This document shows positions 42,607 to 53,300 of a DNA stretch of 64,000 nucleotides, piece after piece. The stretch covers positions 228,180-292,179 of the forward strand of contig CADECP010000001.1 in assembly GCA_902825875.1 (NCBI GenBank), given 5' to 3'. Below the pieces are notes generated by a model that saw only the letters and a list, made by a program, of their open reading frames with translations, did no database searches and was not told the DNA's origin. Made by a program: the position numbers and the translations under genes. Source of the DNA: an uncultured Acidobacteriota bacterium (lineage in GTDB: Bacteria > Acidobacteriota > Blastocatellia > RBC074). The stretch's first letter is position 1, and every line of letters begins with the position of its first letter.

Positions 42607-45306
42607 TCATTCCGCAGCCTCTTCATCGAAGGCATCCAACAGAGACATTTGATTGACGTGCTTGCTGGGCTTTTTCAGATGCTTGGCGAATTTCGGTTTG
42701 CCGGTCACGTCCAGTTCGTTTTGTTCCAGGTTGGTCAGAATTTCACGGGCGCGTTCGACGACGGTCTTTGGCAATCCGGCTAGCTTGGCGACTTCGATTC
42801 CGTAACTTTTGCTTGCTGAGCCTTCGACGACTTTTCGCAAGAAGACAATTTCGCCTTTAGATTCTGAAACAGCGACCTGGTAATTGCGGACTCCGGGGCG
42901 GAGTTTCGATAGCTCGGTCATTTCGTGATAGTGCGTGGCGAACAGAGCTTTGGCGGAATGGCGGTCGTGATCGTGCAGGTATTCGGCAATCGCCCAAGCC
43001 AACGACAATCCATCAAACGTAGCCGTGCCGCGTCCGACTTCGTCCAACAAGACCAAACTGCGCGGCGTGGCTGTGTTCAAGATGTTGGACGTTTCGATCA
43101 TCTCGACCATAAACGTCGAACGCCCGCGCGCCAGATTGTCCGAAGCTCCAACGCGAGTGAAGATACGATCAACCAGAGCGATCTTTGCCGAATTCGCCGG
43201 AACGAAACTTCCCATCTGAGCCATCACCACAATCAAGGCGGCTTGTTTCAGGAAGACGCTCTTACCGCCCATGTTCGGGCCGGTGATTATCAACAACCTG
43301 TCGGTCGTGTTGTTGACGCACAGGTCGTTGGGCACAAATCGTTCGCCAAGCGTTTCGATCACAGGATGCCGCCCGCCGCGAATTTCGATTTCGTCTGCTT
43401 CATGAAGTTGCGGGCGAACGTAATTTCGCTGAGCCGCGACTTCGGCCAGGCTGCTGAGCACATCCAGAGTTGCCACCGCTCGCGCGACGCCTTGAATGCG
43501 TTTGACCTCTTGCGCGACCCGGCGGCGGATGTCAGTGAAGAGTTCGATTTCCAGCGTCAGGATTCGTTCTTCCGCTCCCAGCACTTTGGCTTCGTATTCT
43601 TTCAACTCCGGCGTAGTAAATCGTTCGGCGTTGACCAGCGTTTGTTTGCGTTCGTAATCTGTCGGGACTTTGTCTTTGTTGGAGTTGCTGATTTCGATGA
43701 AGTAGCCAAAGACATTGTTGAACTTCACCTTCAGCGTGGAAATGTTCGTGCGTCCGCGTTCACGGGCTTCGATGGCTGCGATGTAGCTTTTGCCGCTGTG
43801 CGCCAGATTGCGAAGCTCGTCGAGTTCGGGATGAAATCCGTCTCGAATCATTCCGGCTTCGTTGACTGCGGCTGGCGGTTCGTCGGCAATGGCTTCGGCA
43901 ATCAGCGAGCGAATGTCGGCCAGTTCGTCCATGCTTTCGGCCAGAACTTCCAACAGGGAAGAGCGGCAATCGGCCAGCGTTTGCCGCAATCGCGGAACCA
44001 GTTCGATGGATTGGCGCAGGGCGATCAAGTCGCGGGCATTGGCTCGGCCAAGCGTGACTTTGCCGCAAAGCCGTTCCAGGTCGGACATCGGTTCCAGCAA
44101 TCGCCGCAATTGATCGCGTTTGATCGTAGAAGTTTTCAATTCCGTCACAGCGTCCAATCGAGCTTCGATTTCGCCAAGCTTGACCGATGGCCGCAAAATC
44201 CATTGCCGCAACAAACGCGCCCCCATTCCGGTTTGAGTTTGATCCAACACGCCGACCAGACTGTGAGCCGTCACACCATCGGTCGCCGTCGTCAATTCCA
44301 GATTGGAAACGGTCGTGGCATCCAACACCAAAAATTCGCTTGGCTCGAAAAAAGTGATTTCACTCAAATGCGACGCCTGCGCCTTTTGAGTTTCATTGAT
44401 GTAATGAGTCGCTCCGCCAGCGGCGCAGACAGCCAGGTCGCGTCCGTTCAACCCAAACCCATCCAAAGAGGTCACGCCGAGTTGAGTTCTGAGCAACGAA
44501 TCGGCGTGGTCGAATCCAAATAGCCAATCATCCAGCGGAGTCAGGGCTAAATTCTTGAAAATATAAGTCTCTGGTTCTGATAACGGAGCCGCCTTGCTGG
44601 TTTGATCGTTGGCTTGGTTTTCAGAGAATGTAGTTTGCGCAGAACTTGAGGCTGATAACGACTCGGCGCTTTCAGGTTGTGGCGTAAAATTTTGTGGCTC
44701 TGTCTTTTCAAGCTTATGCAGATTTTTTTGCCCGAACAGTGAAGACAGGGAATTTGGGAAAATGACTTCGCGGGGAGAAAAAATCTCTATTTGCTCCAGA
44801 ACTTTTTGCCAGGCGGAATCGCCTGTAAACTGAGTCGCCAAAAATTCGCCGGTTGAAAGGTCTAACAGCGCAACGCCCATTCCTTGCCCTGAGCCGCAAA
44901 TCGAAGCCAGGTAGCTGTTTTGTTTGGCTTCGAGCAATTGGCTTTCGAGCGCCGTTCCGGGAGTGACGACTCGTACCACTTCGCGTTTGACCAGTTTGGT
45001 GGTGGACTTTGGGTCTTCGGTTTGTTCGCAGATGGCAATGCGAAAGCCTTTTTTGACCAGCTTGGCTATGTAACCGGTGACTGCGTGATGCGGAATGCCG
45101 CACATTGGAATAGGAACTCCGCGCTCTTTTTGCCGAGAAGTCAGAGTGATTTCCATCTCACGAGCGCCGATAATCGCATCGTCAAAAAACAGTTCGTAAA
45201 AATCGCCCATTCGGAAAAAGAGCAATGTGCCTGGGTACTGTTTTTTGATTTCGTAAAACTGGCGCAGCATAGGCGTAAGTTGCCCCGCGCTTTTGTCAGA
45301 AGACAT
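42607..45306 (-). CDS. mutS: DNA mismatch repair protein MutS
   Basis: MutS recognises mismatches and small loops and recruits MutL. From ATG 45306 (AAAGG 10 bases upstream) it has 899 residues; the longest frame would add 19. The mismatch-binding Phe-x-Glu is Phe36/Glu38 in GDFYELF. The connector, lever, clamp and ATPase domains follow, with Walker A GPNMGGKS at 676-683 and Walker B/D-loop LLDEVGRGTATFDGL. The C-terminus ends in a helix-turn-helix dimerisation region and a MSLLDAFDEE-type tail. A roughly 54-residue Ser/Gln/Glu-rich low-complexity insertion (about residues 192-245) sits in the connector domain and is not a usual part of MutS. The gene is monocistronic, divergent from tsaB. 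Confidence 0.97.
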   Translation of the reverse strand: MSSDKSAGQLTPMLRQFYEIKKQYPGTLLFFRMGDFYELFFDDAIIGAREMEITLTSRQKERGVPIPMCGIPHHAVTGYIAKLVKKGFRIAICEQTEDPKSTTKLVKREVVRVVTPGTALESQLLEAKQNSYLASICGSGQGMGVALLDLSTGEFLATQFTGDSAWQKVLEQIEIFSPREVIFPNSLSSLFGQKNLHKLEKTEPQNFTPQPESAESLSASSSAQTTFSENQANDQTSKAAPLSEPETYIFKNLALTPLDDWLFGFDHADSLLRTQLGVTSLDGFGLNGRDLAVCAAGGATHYINETQKAQASHLSEITFFEPSEFLVLDATTVSNLELTTATDGVTAHSLVGVLDQTQTGMGARLLRQWILRPSVKLGEIEARLDAVTELKTSTIKRDQLRRLLEPMSDLERLCGKVTLGRANARDLIALRQSIELVPRLRQTLADCRSSLLEVLAESMDELADIRSLIAEAIADEPPAAVNEAGMIRDGFHPELDELRNLAHSGKSYIAAIEARERGRTNISTLKVKFNNVFGYFIEISNSNKDKVPTDYERKQTLVNAERFTTPELKEYEAKVLGAEERILTLEIELFTDIRRRVAQEVKRIQGVARAVATLDVLSSLAEVAAQRNYVRPQLHEADEIEIRGGRHPVIETLGERFVPNDLCVNNTTDRLLIITGPNMGGKSVFLKQAALIVVMAQMGSFVPANSAKIALVDRIFTRVGASDNLARGRSTFMVEMIETSNILNTATPRSLVLLDEVGRGTATFDGLSLAWAIAEYLHDHDRHSAKALFATHYHEMTELSKLRPGVRNYQVAVSESKGEIVFLRKVVEGSASKSYGIEVAKLAGLPKTVVERAREILTNLEQNELDVTGKPKFAKHLKKPSKHVNQMSLLDAFDEEAAE

Positions 45307-45363
45307 TTGGTTGTGCCTTTCAAAAAAGATGTGTTGAGTCGTTTGGAACGGACTGAGTGCCAC

Positions 45364-45391
45364 TTGTTAGCCCGTGATTGGAAGATATAAT
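45364..45391 (+). promoter_or_regulatory. Probable sigma-70 promoter driving tsaB
   Basis: TTGTTA at 45364-45369 and a perfect TATAAT at 45386-45391 are separated by 16 bases. Transcription would begin near 45398, only about 7 bases before the ATG at 45405, and no Shine-Dalgarno sequence is present. The message would be leaderless or nearly so. Confidence 0.55.
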
Positions 45392-45404
45392 TCGCGCTCA
45401 ATTT

Positions 45405-46091
45405 ATGTCAAACCTCGAAATCATCAACGACAATTCGCCGCTAGTGCTGGCCGTGGATACTTCTTCGGCAATTGCCGGATATGCTTTGGCGCGCGGCGAA
45501 ACCTTGCTAGCTTCGATCAATGGCGATGCTGCGGTTCCGCATTCGCGATCATTTTTCATTCAAATTACTGAACTGCTGAATTCTGCTGGCGTCAGTTTGA
45601 ACGATGTTCAAGTTTTTGTTGTCGCCACAGGGCCGGGAAGTTTTACCGGTTTGCGAGTCGGATTGGCCGCAGTCAAAGGTCTGGCTCAAGTGCTTGGAAA
45701 ACCGCTGCTCGGAGTGAACACGTTCGACGCTGTTGCATTGGCGTCAAAAGTAACTGGCGACTTGTTGGTTTTGATCGAAGCCGGTCGCCACGAAGTTTAT
45801 TTTGGTTTTCGTCGAGTGAGCGACGCCGGCTTGGTCGAATCCATAGGCGAAGACCTGGTTGGAACGCCGGAAAAACTCTTGAGTTTGATTCCCGACAGCC
45901 AGATCGTCACCGGCTCAGTTTCGGAAACGATTCTGGCCAGCCGGACTGATTTGCGATTCTGTCCGGTAAGTTCGACTCCTGCCGAAGCCATTGCCTTGTA
46001 TGCTCCAAAATTATTGGCTCTCGGAGCTTCTTTCGCCTTGCGACCGCATTACGTCCGCCCTTCGGACGCCGAGATCAAACGAAAGGACTGA
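45405..46091 (+). CDS. tsaB: tRNA threonylcarbamoyladenosine biosynthesis protein TsaB
   Basis: TsaB is the non-catalytic ASKHA-fold partner of TsaD in making t6A37 of ANN-decoding tRNAs. From ATG 45405 it has 228 residues. Features are the N-terminal AVDTSSAIAGYAL strand-turn and the conserved VATGPGSFTGLRVGLAAVKG block, with GKPLLGVNTFDAVA after it. The ATG is favoured over the longer frame because a promoter is visible just upstream and the extension overlaps it. It heads a long rightward gene run; rimI follows 7 bases later, a common pairing. Confidence 0.93.
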   Translation: MSNLEIINDNSPLVLAVDTSSAIAGYALARGETLLASINGDAAVPHSRSFFIQITELLNSAGVSLNDVQVFVVATGPGSFTGLRVGLAAVKGLAQVLGKPLLGVNTFDAVALASKVTGDLLVLIEAGRHEVYFGFRRVSDAGLVESIGEDLVGTPEKLLSLIPDSQIVTGSVSETILASRTDLRFCPVSSTPAEAIALYAPKLLALGASFALRPHYVRPSDAEIKRKD

Positions 46092-46098
46092 ACGCAGT

Positions 46099-46578
46099 TT
46101 GGAAATTTGTCTGGTTCCCATGCAGCCCGATTTGATTTCGGCAGTGATTTCGCTGGAACAGGACTGCGGTTTGAGTTCGCGCGAAGCGGCCAGTTATTCA
46201 AACCTGCTTCAAGACTCGAATTCGGTTTTGCTGGTCGCACTCAATGATTCAAGCGCAATCGTCGCGGTCTTTTCTGGCTGGGTTGTCGCTGACGAATTCG
46301 AGATTGACAACATTGCTGTTTCTCCGGCTTTTCGCCAACAGGGAATTGCCGCAAAACTGCTCGCCAAAGCCATCGAATCCGCCGAAGACAAAGGCGCTAT
46401 CATGGCAATTTTGGAGGTGCGAGCAAGCAATCAACCGGCTTGCGCTTTGTATGAAAAGTTTGGGTTTTCGGTTGTCGGAAGGCGAAAAGATTACTATCAA
46501 AACCCGCCGGAAGATGCGTTGATAATGGCACTCGAAATTCACCGAAAAATCCCGAAGGCCGCTCAGAATCCATCTTGA
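46099..46578 (+). CDS. rimI: GNAT N-acetyltransferase, RimI type
   Basis: TTG 46099 with AAAGGA at 46082-46087 gives 159 residues and a family-like start (EICLVPMQPDLISAVISLEQ). The longer frame lies inside tsaB. The acetyl-CoA binding motif A is IDNIAVSPAFRQQGIAAKLL (Q/R-x-x-G-x-A pattern). Then come LEVRASNQPACALYEKFGF and the RKDYYQNPPEDALIMAL end typical of RimI, which acetylates ribosomal protein S18 in E. coli. The tsaB-rimI arrangement is common and supports the assignment, although other GNAT substrates are possible. Confidence 0.88.
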   Translation: MEICLVPMQPDLISAVISLEQDCGLSSREAASYSNLLQDSNSVLLVALNDSSAIVAVFSGWVVADEFEIDNIAVSPAFRQQGIAAKLLAKAIESAEDKGAIMAILEVRASNQPACALYEKFGFSVVGRRKDYYQNPPEDALIMALEIHRKIPKAAQNPS

Positions 46579-46679
46579 TGCGACTTTGGCTTTGTACTAA
46601 TATCCCGGCCAGCTTAGCAGTAACCGGTAACCAACTTACCAAAACACAGGCAACTCTATCTTCTAAGGAGGAAAAGCCA

Positions 46680-46922
46680 ATGAGCATTCCAGCTAGTGAG
46701 GCAGCTTTGAAGGACTATCTAATTAATCACGACGACAAATACCGCGAACTCGCCGATGAGCACCATAAATATGATGCCCGATTGAGCGAACTCATATCAC
46801 TTTCACATCCGAGCGAAGATGAGCAAATTGAAGAAGCTATTTTGAAAAAGAAAAAGCTCTTCTTGAAAGACCAAATGGAGATGATTGCGAAAAGTTATAA
46901 GACTAGCGCAACATCGCATTGA
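46680..46922 (+). CDS. YdcH/DUF465-family small protein
   Basis: ATG 46680 follows AAGGAGG (46665-46671), a near-ideal ribosome binding site. The 80-residue product is charged, helical and probably coiled-coil. It has the DUF465 pattern: EEHHKYDARLSELI-like region (DEHHKYDARLSELISLSHPS), then DEQIEEAILKKKKLFLKDQM. The family is widespread in Proteobacteria and Acidobacteria and its function is not established. It lies between rimI and psd on the same strand and is probably co-transcribed. Confidence 0.85.
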   Translation: MSIPASEAALKDYLINHDDKYRELADEHHKYDARLSELISLSHPSEDEQIEEAILKKKKLFLKDQMEMIAKSYKTSATSH

Positions 46923-47075
46923 TAAATCGAATTCAACTCAGTCAAAACAAGTATTCACAAATCGGAAGACGGGGACGCAAAAATGTGTTCCCGTTTTCTT
47001 TTGCCGTTTGGCCTGATAATCTCTCGTTTCGTCAAACAATCTCAAAACTCATCATACTTTTTCAGGAGCCAGGCT

Positions 47076-47711
47076 TTGCTTCGAGACGCATATCTGTTCA
47101 TTGTCCCGCTCGGAATTTCAGGGCTGACATTTTTGCTGTTGGGCTGGGTGATCGCGCCGCCATTTTTGTGGGGAGCCGGAATTTTGTTGTTTCTGGCCGC
47201 ATTTGTGGCGTTTTTCTTTCGCGATCCGGATCGGGAAGAATCCGCTGACGAAAAAACGATCGTTTCTCCGGCGGACGGGTTGGTGGTTGTTGTCAAACCG
47301 GTTGATCCGCAAAACGCTCAGGCGGGCACGCTAATCAGCATCTTCCTTTCGATTTTCGATGTTCACGTCAACCGTTCGCCGATGGCTGGAACAATCACCA
47401 GTTACGAATACAAACCGGGCAAATTTTTAGTGGCGACCAAAGAGCGAGCTTCCGTCGAAAACGAACAAACCATCGTCACGGTCGAAAATCGCCACGCCAA
47501 AATCGTCTTCAAACAGATTGCCGGATTGATTGCGCGTCGGATCGTTTTCTGGAAACAATCCGGCGATTCGATCAAACGTGGCGAACGCATCGGATACATC
47601 AAATTCGGTTCGCGCATGGATGTCATTCTGCCGCCACAAGTCACCGTGCTAGTCAAAAAAGGGCAGCGTGCCAAAGGCGGCGTCACCATTTTGGGAAAGG
47701 TATCTGAATGA
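47076..47711 (+). CDS. psd: Phosphatidylserine decarboxylase, small (archaeal-like) type
   Basis: Psd makes phosphatidylethanolamine from phosphatidylserine at the inner membrane. TTG 47076 with AGGAG at 47064-47068 (7-base gap) gives 211 residues, the length of this short class. The 31-residue extension in the longest frame lacks support. Two membrane helices lie at the N-terminus (about 10-52). Conserved parts are VSPADGLVVVVKPVD, FLSIFDVHVNRSPMAGTI with the catalytic His, and FGSRMDVILPP. There Gly-Ser179 is the autocleavage site that gives the pyruvoyl group. The stop overlaps the pssA start (ATGA), so synthesis of the two enzymes is coupled. Confidence 0.93.
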   Translation: MLRDAYLFIVPLGISGLTFLLLGWVIAPPFLWGAGILLFLAAFVAFFFRDPDREESADEKTIVSPADGLVVVVKPVDPQNAQAGTLISIFLSIFDVHVNRSPMAGTITSYEYKPGKFLVATKERASVENEQTIVTVENRHAKIVFKQIAGLIARRIVFWKQSGDSIKRGERIGYIKFGSRMDVILPPQVTVLVKKGQRAKGGVTILGKVSE

Positions 47712-48613
47712 GCGACTTCGACGAAGAATTCCAGGCAAATCCCCCCCGGCGCGGGATCAAAAAAGGCATTTACATCGTTCCGAGCGCCTTTACGATTGGC
47801 AACATCCTGTGCGGGTTTTACGCTGTCATCAATTCGGCTCAGGCGTATCAATTGCTGAATCAGCCGAATGGCCTGCCCAAAGCGACGCAGCTTTTTGATA
47901 ACGCTGCGCGAGCCATCGGCATAGCCTTTTTGCTGGATGGTTTGGATGGTCGAATTGCGCGTATGACCAAAGCCACCAGCGATTTCGGCGTCGAACTCGA
48001 CAGCATTGCTGACGTGTTGACCTTCGGCATTGCTCCGGCCTTTATGGCTTACACCTGGGGTTATGGTTCTACGCCTGGTTTGGAGCGAGTCGCCTGGGGA
48101 GTATCGTTTTTCTTTTTGATTTGCGGCGCGCTTCGGCTGGCGCGTTTCAACGTGATGGCCAGAGCGCCACGATTTTCCGACGCTGGAAAATCACCCAAAC
48201 TCGACAAAAAATCCTTTGTCGGTTTGCCAATTCCTGCGGCGGCGACAATGCTGGCGGCAGTCATTCACTTTGTGCCACGTCCTTTGCCGACGCTGAAATC
48301 CGATCAACTGCATCTTTATAGTTGGGCGTTGATTGTTGGAATGTCGGCTCTGGCTGTTTTGATGGTCAGCACGTTTCGATACAACAGCTTCAAAAACGTA
48401 GGCCCCAAAAGCAATAAACCCTTTATCACCTTGCCGTTGCTGTCTTTGCTGCTGGCTGGAATTTGGTTTTATTCGCAATGGGTGTTGCTGATTTTGACTA
48501 CGGTTTATGTCTCGCACGGGCCTGTAATCAAGCTGTGGAATCTCCTGAGCCGACCTTTTCGCCGTCAGATAGATGATTCGTCCGAATCCGTGCCCGCCGA
48601 GCAAAAAAACTAA
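47708..48613 (+). CDS. pssA: CDP-diacylglycerol--serine O-phosphatidyltransferase
   Basis: The enzyme makes phosphatidylserine from CDP-diacylglycerol and serine, giving the substrate for the psd product encoded just upstream with a 4-base overlap. The 301-residue membrane protein has the CDP-alcohol phosphatidyltransferase signature DGRIARMTKATSDFGVELDS followed by IADV, with the metal-binding Asp residues in order. Hydrophobic helices are visible at about 20-45, 110-145, 175-200, 215-235 and 250-285. A short N-terminal, acidic, cytosolic segment precedes the first helix. guaA follows 21 bases later. Confidence 0.95.
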   Translation: MSDFDEEFQANPPRRGIKKGIYIVPSAFTIGNILCGFYAVINSAQAYQLLNQPNGLPKATQLFDNAARAIGIAFLLDGLDGRIARMTKATSDFGVELDSIADVLTFGIAPAFMAYTWGYGSTPGLERVAWGVSFFFLICGALRLARFNVMARAPRFSDAGKSPKLDKKSFVGLPIPAAATMLAAVIHFVPRPLPTLKSDQLHLYSWALIVGMSALAVLMVSTFRYNSFKNVGPKSNKPFITLPLLSLLLAGIWFYSQWVLLILTTVYVSHGPVIKLWNLLSRPFRRQIDDSSESVPAEQKN

Positions 48614-48634
48614 CTTCATTTGAGGAGCAGTCTA

Positions 48635-50176
48635 GTGTCAAAAGGCTTCGAAACCGTCATCATTTTGGATTTCGGTTCGCAATACACTCAATTAATCGCC
48701 CGCCGCATTCGTGAAGTCGGCGTTTACTGCGAAATTCATCCTTACAACACCTCCATCGAAACTATTCAACGATTGAATCCGAAAGGCCTTGTGCTTTCAG
48801 GCGGCCCAAGTTCTGTTTATGAAAACGACGCGCCGCATTGTTCGCCCGACGTTCTCAGTTTAGGAGTTCCCGTTCTTGGGATTTGCTACGGCGTCCAATT
48901 GCTGAGTTATTTCCTTGGCGGCAAAGTCGAATCGTCTTCGCGCCGCGAATACGGAGCCGCTCAGGTCAGGCAAAACGGCGGCAATCAATTGCTGGCTGGT
49001 TTGCCGTCTGAATTTCAAGCCTGGATGAGTCACGGCGACCACGTCACCGCTCCGCCCGCCGGGTTTGAAGTCACGGCTCAGACCGACAACGCGCTTGGCG
49101 CAATCGAAGACAATTCCCGCCGTTTGTATGGTTTGCAGTTTCATCCCGAAGTCGCTCACACGCCAAACGGCAAGCAGGTTTTGCAAAACTTCGTGCGGAA
49201 CATTTGCGGCTGCCACGCCGATTGGACTCCGGCTTCGTTCGCGCAATCGGCCATTGAACGAGTCCGCGAACAGGTTGGCGATGGCCACGCAATTTGCGGG
49301 TTGTCTGGCGGAGTGGATTCGTCAGTTGCGGCGGCGATTGTCGCCCGTGCCATTGGCGACCGCCTTACCTGCATTTTTGTGGACAATGGCTTACTGCGAA
49401 AAAACGAGTTTGAAAAAGTCCTTGAAGCTTTTCGCAATTACGGCGAACTGAAAGTTTGTGGAGTTGGCGCGGGCGAACGGTTTTTGACCAAGCTGAAAGA
49501 TGTCGCCGATCCTGAACGCAAACGCAAAATCATCGGCTACGAATTTATTGAAGTCTTTCAGGAAGAAGCAACCAAGCTTGGCGAAGTGGATTTTTTGGTT
49601 CAAGGCACGCTTTACCCGGATGTGATCGAATCGGTTTCGGTCAAAGGGCCTTCGGCGGTGATTAAGAGTCATCACAACGTTGGCGGCTTGCCGGAAAAGA
49701 TGAAGCTTAAGCTGGTTGAGCCGTTGCGCGAACTTTTCAAAGACGAAGTCCGCGCTGTTGGGCGAGAATTGGGCTTGCCGGAAATGCTTATTAATCGTCA
49801 GCCGTTTCCTGGCCCTGGCTTGGCGGTTCGTATTCTTGGCCCTGTGGACGAAAATCGCGTCAAATTGCTTCAAGAGGCTGATAACGTGGTAATGGAAGAA
49901 ATTAAACGTGCCGGGTTGTATGAAAAAATCTGGCAAGCCTTCGCGGTTCTTCTTCCGATTCAAACTGTTGGGGTTATGGGTGATTTTCGCACCTACGAAA
50001 ATGCAGTCGCCATCCGTGCCGTCGAAAGCTCAGACGGAATGACTGCCGATTGGGCGAAAATTCCTTATGAAGTCCTGGAAAATATCAGCCGCCGCATCGT
50101 CAGCGAAGTGCGCGGCATAAATCGAGTTGTTTATGACATTAGCTCAAAACCGCCTAGTACCATTGAATGGGAATAA
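48635..50176 (+). CDS. guaA: GMP synthase (glutamine-hydrolysing)
   Basis: GuaA converts XMP to GMP. GTG 48635 with GAGGAG at 48622-48627 gives 513 residues. The N-terminal class I glutamine amidotransferase (1-195) has the nucleophile Cys84 in [10 protein letters not shown] and the His-x-Glu of QFHPEVAHT. The ATP pyrophosphatase domain has the PP-loop GLSGGVDSS near residues 222-230. The C-terminal dimerisation domain includes [15 protein letters not shown] and ends KPPSTIEWE as is usual. It follows pssA on the same strand, with 170 bases before dnaE. Confidence 0.98.
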   Translation: MSKGFETVIILDFGSQYTQLIARRIREVGVYCEIHPYNTSIETIQRLNPKGLVLSGGPSSVYENDAPHCSPDVLSLGVPVLGICYGVQLLSYFLGGKVESSSRREYGAAQVRQNGGNQLLAGLPSEFQAWMSHGDHVTAPPAGFEVTAQTDNALGAIEDNSRRLYGLQFHPEVAHTPNGKQVLQNFVRNICGCHADWTPASFAQSAIERVREQVGDGHAICGLSGGVDSSVAAAIVARAIGDRLTCIFVDNGLLRKNEFEKVLEAFRNYGELKVCGVGAGERFLTKLKDVADPERKRKIIGYEFIEVFQEEATKLGEVDFLVQGTLYPDVIESVSVKGPSAVIKSHHNVGGLPEKMKLKLVEPLRELFKDEVRAVGRELGLPEMLINRQPFPGPGLAVRILGPVDENRVKLLQEADNVVMEEIKRAGLYEKIWQAFAVLLPIQTVGVMGDFRTYENAVAIRAVESSDGMTADWAKIPYEVLENISRRIVSEVRGINRVVYDISSKPPSTIEWE

Positions 50177-50347
50177 GCAGTGGATTACCGGAACGCCTTA
50201 AGCATAAACAGCTTTATTTTTGACATAATCGCCGCGAATAGGCAAAGGCTTAGACTGCTGGAATTTAAGAGCTTAAGTTGGCTTAAAGATAAAGGCGAAA
50301 TGCTTAACGGGCGCATTAAGCTATAGTCGCTTTGGCTTAAAACAAAT

Positions 50348-53300
50348 ATGGACAAAGAGTTTGTACATCTGCATTTGCACACCGATTACAGTTTGCTGGA
50401 TGGTGCGATCAAGATCGGCCCGCTGGCCAAACGCCTCGCGGAATTGAAAATGCCTGCTGCGGCGATTACCGATCACGGCAATTTGTATGGCTCGCTGGCG
50501 TTTTACAACAAGATGAAAGCCGAAGGTGTGAAGCCGATCATTGGCATCGAAGCTTACATTGCTCGCGGCAGTCGGCTGGAAAAAGGAGCGAGCAATCTTC
50601 CACAAGGCGACAAGGCCACAAATCACATCGTCCTTTTGGCCAAAAACCTGGCTGGGTATCACAATCTGGTCAAACTCTCTTCTTACTCATACACCGAAGG
50701 TTTTTGGCGCAAACCGCGCATTGACAAAGAATTGCTGGCCAAACACAGCGAAGGTTTGATCGGTCTTTCCGCCTGCATCAGCGGAGTTCCGCCTTATCTT
50801 TTGTTGCGCGACAAATTTGAAGAAGCCGCCAAAGAGACTTTGGAATTTCAGGATATTTTCGGCAAAGGGAATTACTACCTGGAAATTCAGGAGCACGGAC
50901 TCGATGCTCAGCGGCGAGTTCGCAAACCGATGGTCGAGCTTTCCAAAAAGACAGGCGTGCCGATTGTGGCGACGAATGATTCGCATTACTTGATGCCGGA
51001 TGATGTCAAAGCTCATGAAATGCTGCTTTGCATCGGTCGCGGCAAAGCCTATGACCCTAAGTTTCTGACTTATGGGCAGCCAGGTTTTTATGTCAAAAGC
51101 GCCGAAGAAATGTGGCAGGTTTTCGGCGAAGAACCTGACTTGCTGCTACGAACTTTGGAAATTGCCGAAAAGTGCGACTTGGCTTTCCCAAAAACCATTG
51201 ACCAGGTTCCGGTTTTTCCGGTTCCCGAAGATCACACGATTGACAGTTACTTTGAAAAAGTCGCTTGGGATGGTTTTGAAGAGCGGCTGAAAGAAATTTG
51301 GGCGCCGCTTCAGGCTTCCGGGTCGTTGCGCCATCCGATGGAAAAATACAAAGACCGTTTGGCGCATGAAATCGCCACCATCAAACGAATGGGTTATTCC
51401 GGTTATTTTTTGATCGTTTGGGATTTCATTCGTTACGCCAAGCGAAAGGGAATTCCGGTCGGACCGGGGCGCGGTTCGGCTGCGGGCAGTCTTGTGGCGT
51501 ATTGCCAAAAAATCACCGACGTTGATCCGATTCAGTATGATTTGCTCTTCGAGCGATTCTTGAACCCGGAGCGCGTAACTATGCCAGATATTGATGTTGA
51601 CTTCTGCGTTCGCGGGCGAGCCGAAGTCATCAATTACGTCAGCGATTTGTATGGGCGCCAGAACGTTTGCCAGATCATCACCTTCGGAACGATGGCTTCA
51701 AAGGCAGTCATCAAAGACGTTGGCCGGGCGATGGGAACCGATGTCATCAGCTACGCCGAAGTCGAAAAAATCGCCAAGATGATTCCGCCGCCGGTTCGCG
51801 GTCGTAACGTTTCCATCGAAGCCGCCATCGAACAAAATCCCGACCTGAAAAAAGCCATCGAAACCGATGAACGGATTTCCGATCTGATTGATGTCGCTCG
51901 CAAGCTGGAAGGGAACGCTCGGCATTCTTCGGTTCACGCCGCCGGAGTTGTCATTTCACCTAAACCACTTCACGAATTGATTCCGGTTTGCACCGGCCAG
52001 AACGACGAATTGATTACGCAGTTCGTGATGTCCGACCTGGAAAAAACCGGGATGCTGAAGATGGATTTTTTGGCGTTGACGACGCTGACCATCATCGAAG
52101 ACTGTCTGAAAACCATCGAACAGGAAACTGGCGAGCGCCCTGACCTTGCGAACATTTCCCTGACCGACGAAGGCGCGTTGAAACTGTTTTCCGATGGATT
52201 GCTCAACGCCGTTTTCCAATTTGAAAGCTCCGGGATGGTCGAAATCTGTCGCAAGCTGAAACCGGAAAGTCTGGAAGATTTGTCTGCGCTCAATGCTTTG
52301 TATCGCCCTGGCCCGCTTGATGGCGGAATGGTTGACGATTACATCGAACGTCGCCACGGTCGCCGCAAAGTGACTTACATCGCGCCGCAAATGAAAGACA
52401 TTCTGGAAAACACTTACGGCATTTTGGTTTACCAGGAACAGATTATGCAGTTGGCGCAACAACTTGCCGGATATTCGCTGGGCGAAGCCGACTTGATGCG
52501 CCGTGCGATGGGCAAGAAGAAAAAAGAAGAGATGGCGCTCCACGAAGAGAAATTCGTTAAAGGTTCGGTCGAGCGCGGAATTCCGCAAGACAAAGCCGCC
52601 AAAATCTTTTCTTTGATGGCGCAGTTTGCCGATTACGGATTCAATCGGTCGCATTCATTTGCTTATGCGTATCTGGCTTACCAGACGGCTTACCTGAAAG
52701 CACATTATCCGACTCATTTTTACGCCGCCGTTTTATCCAACGAACTTTCCAATGCCGACAAGCTCAGCCGCTACATCGCCGAAATGAAAACTTTCGGCAT
52801 CAGCCTGCTTGCGCCGGACGTGAACACCAGCAACGAAGGCTTCACGCCTGTGGGCAAAGCGATTCGTTTCGGGCTGGCTGCGATCAAAGGATTGGGATCG
52901 TCCGCCGTGCAGTTAATTCTTGCCGCTCGCCGCGAAGGCGGAAATTTCAACTCGCTGTTCGATTTTGCTGAGCGTGTGGATCAACGAGCCGTCAACAAAC
53001 GTGTGCTGGAATCACTGGTTAAGTCTGGCGCTTTTGAGTTTTACTCGACGAACCGTGCCGCTATGTTGGCAACACTCGACAAGGCGATTGAGTCCGGCGC
53101 AAAGGCTCAGCGCGACAAGCTGTCTGGGCAGACTGACCTGTTCGCCAGCTTGATGGCTGTGGAAGAAAGTTCGAACGCCGAGCCGGCCTTGCCAAACGTC
53201 AAGCCTTGGACTCGAAAGGAATTGCTGGCTTACGAAAAAGAAGCTTTGGGATTTTATGCCAGCGGCCATCCGTTGGAAGATTACGCCGATTCGATTCGAT

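Noticed and set aside
42925..44523. 532-codon open frame on the plus strand across mutS
   Set aside because: It lies antisense to a conserved part of mutS and has shadow-type composition. Codon bias in this genome leaves many long antisense frames open.
50220..50250. TTGACA upstream of dnaE as a -35 element
   Set aside because: No acceptable -10 hexamer occurs 16-18 bases downstream.
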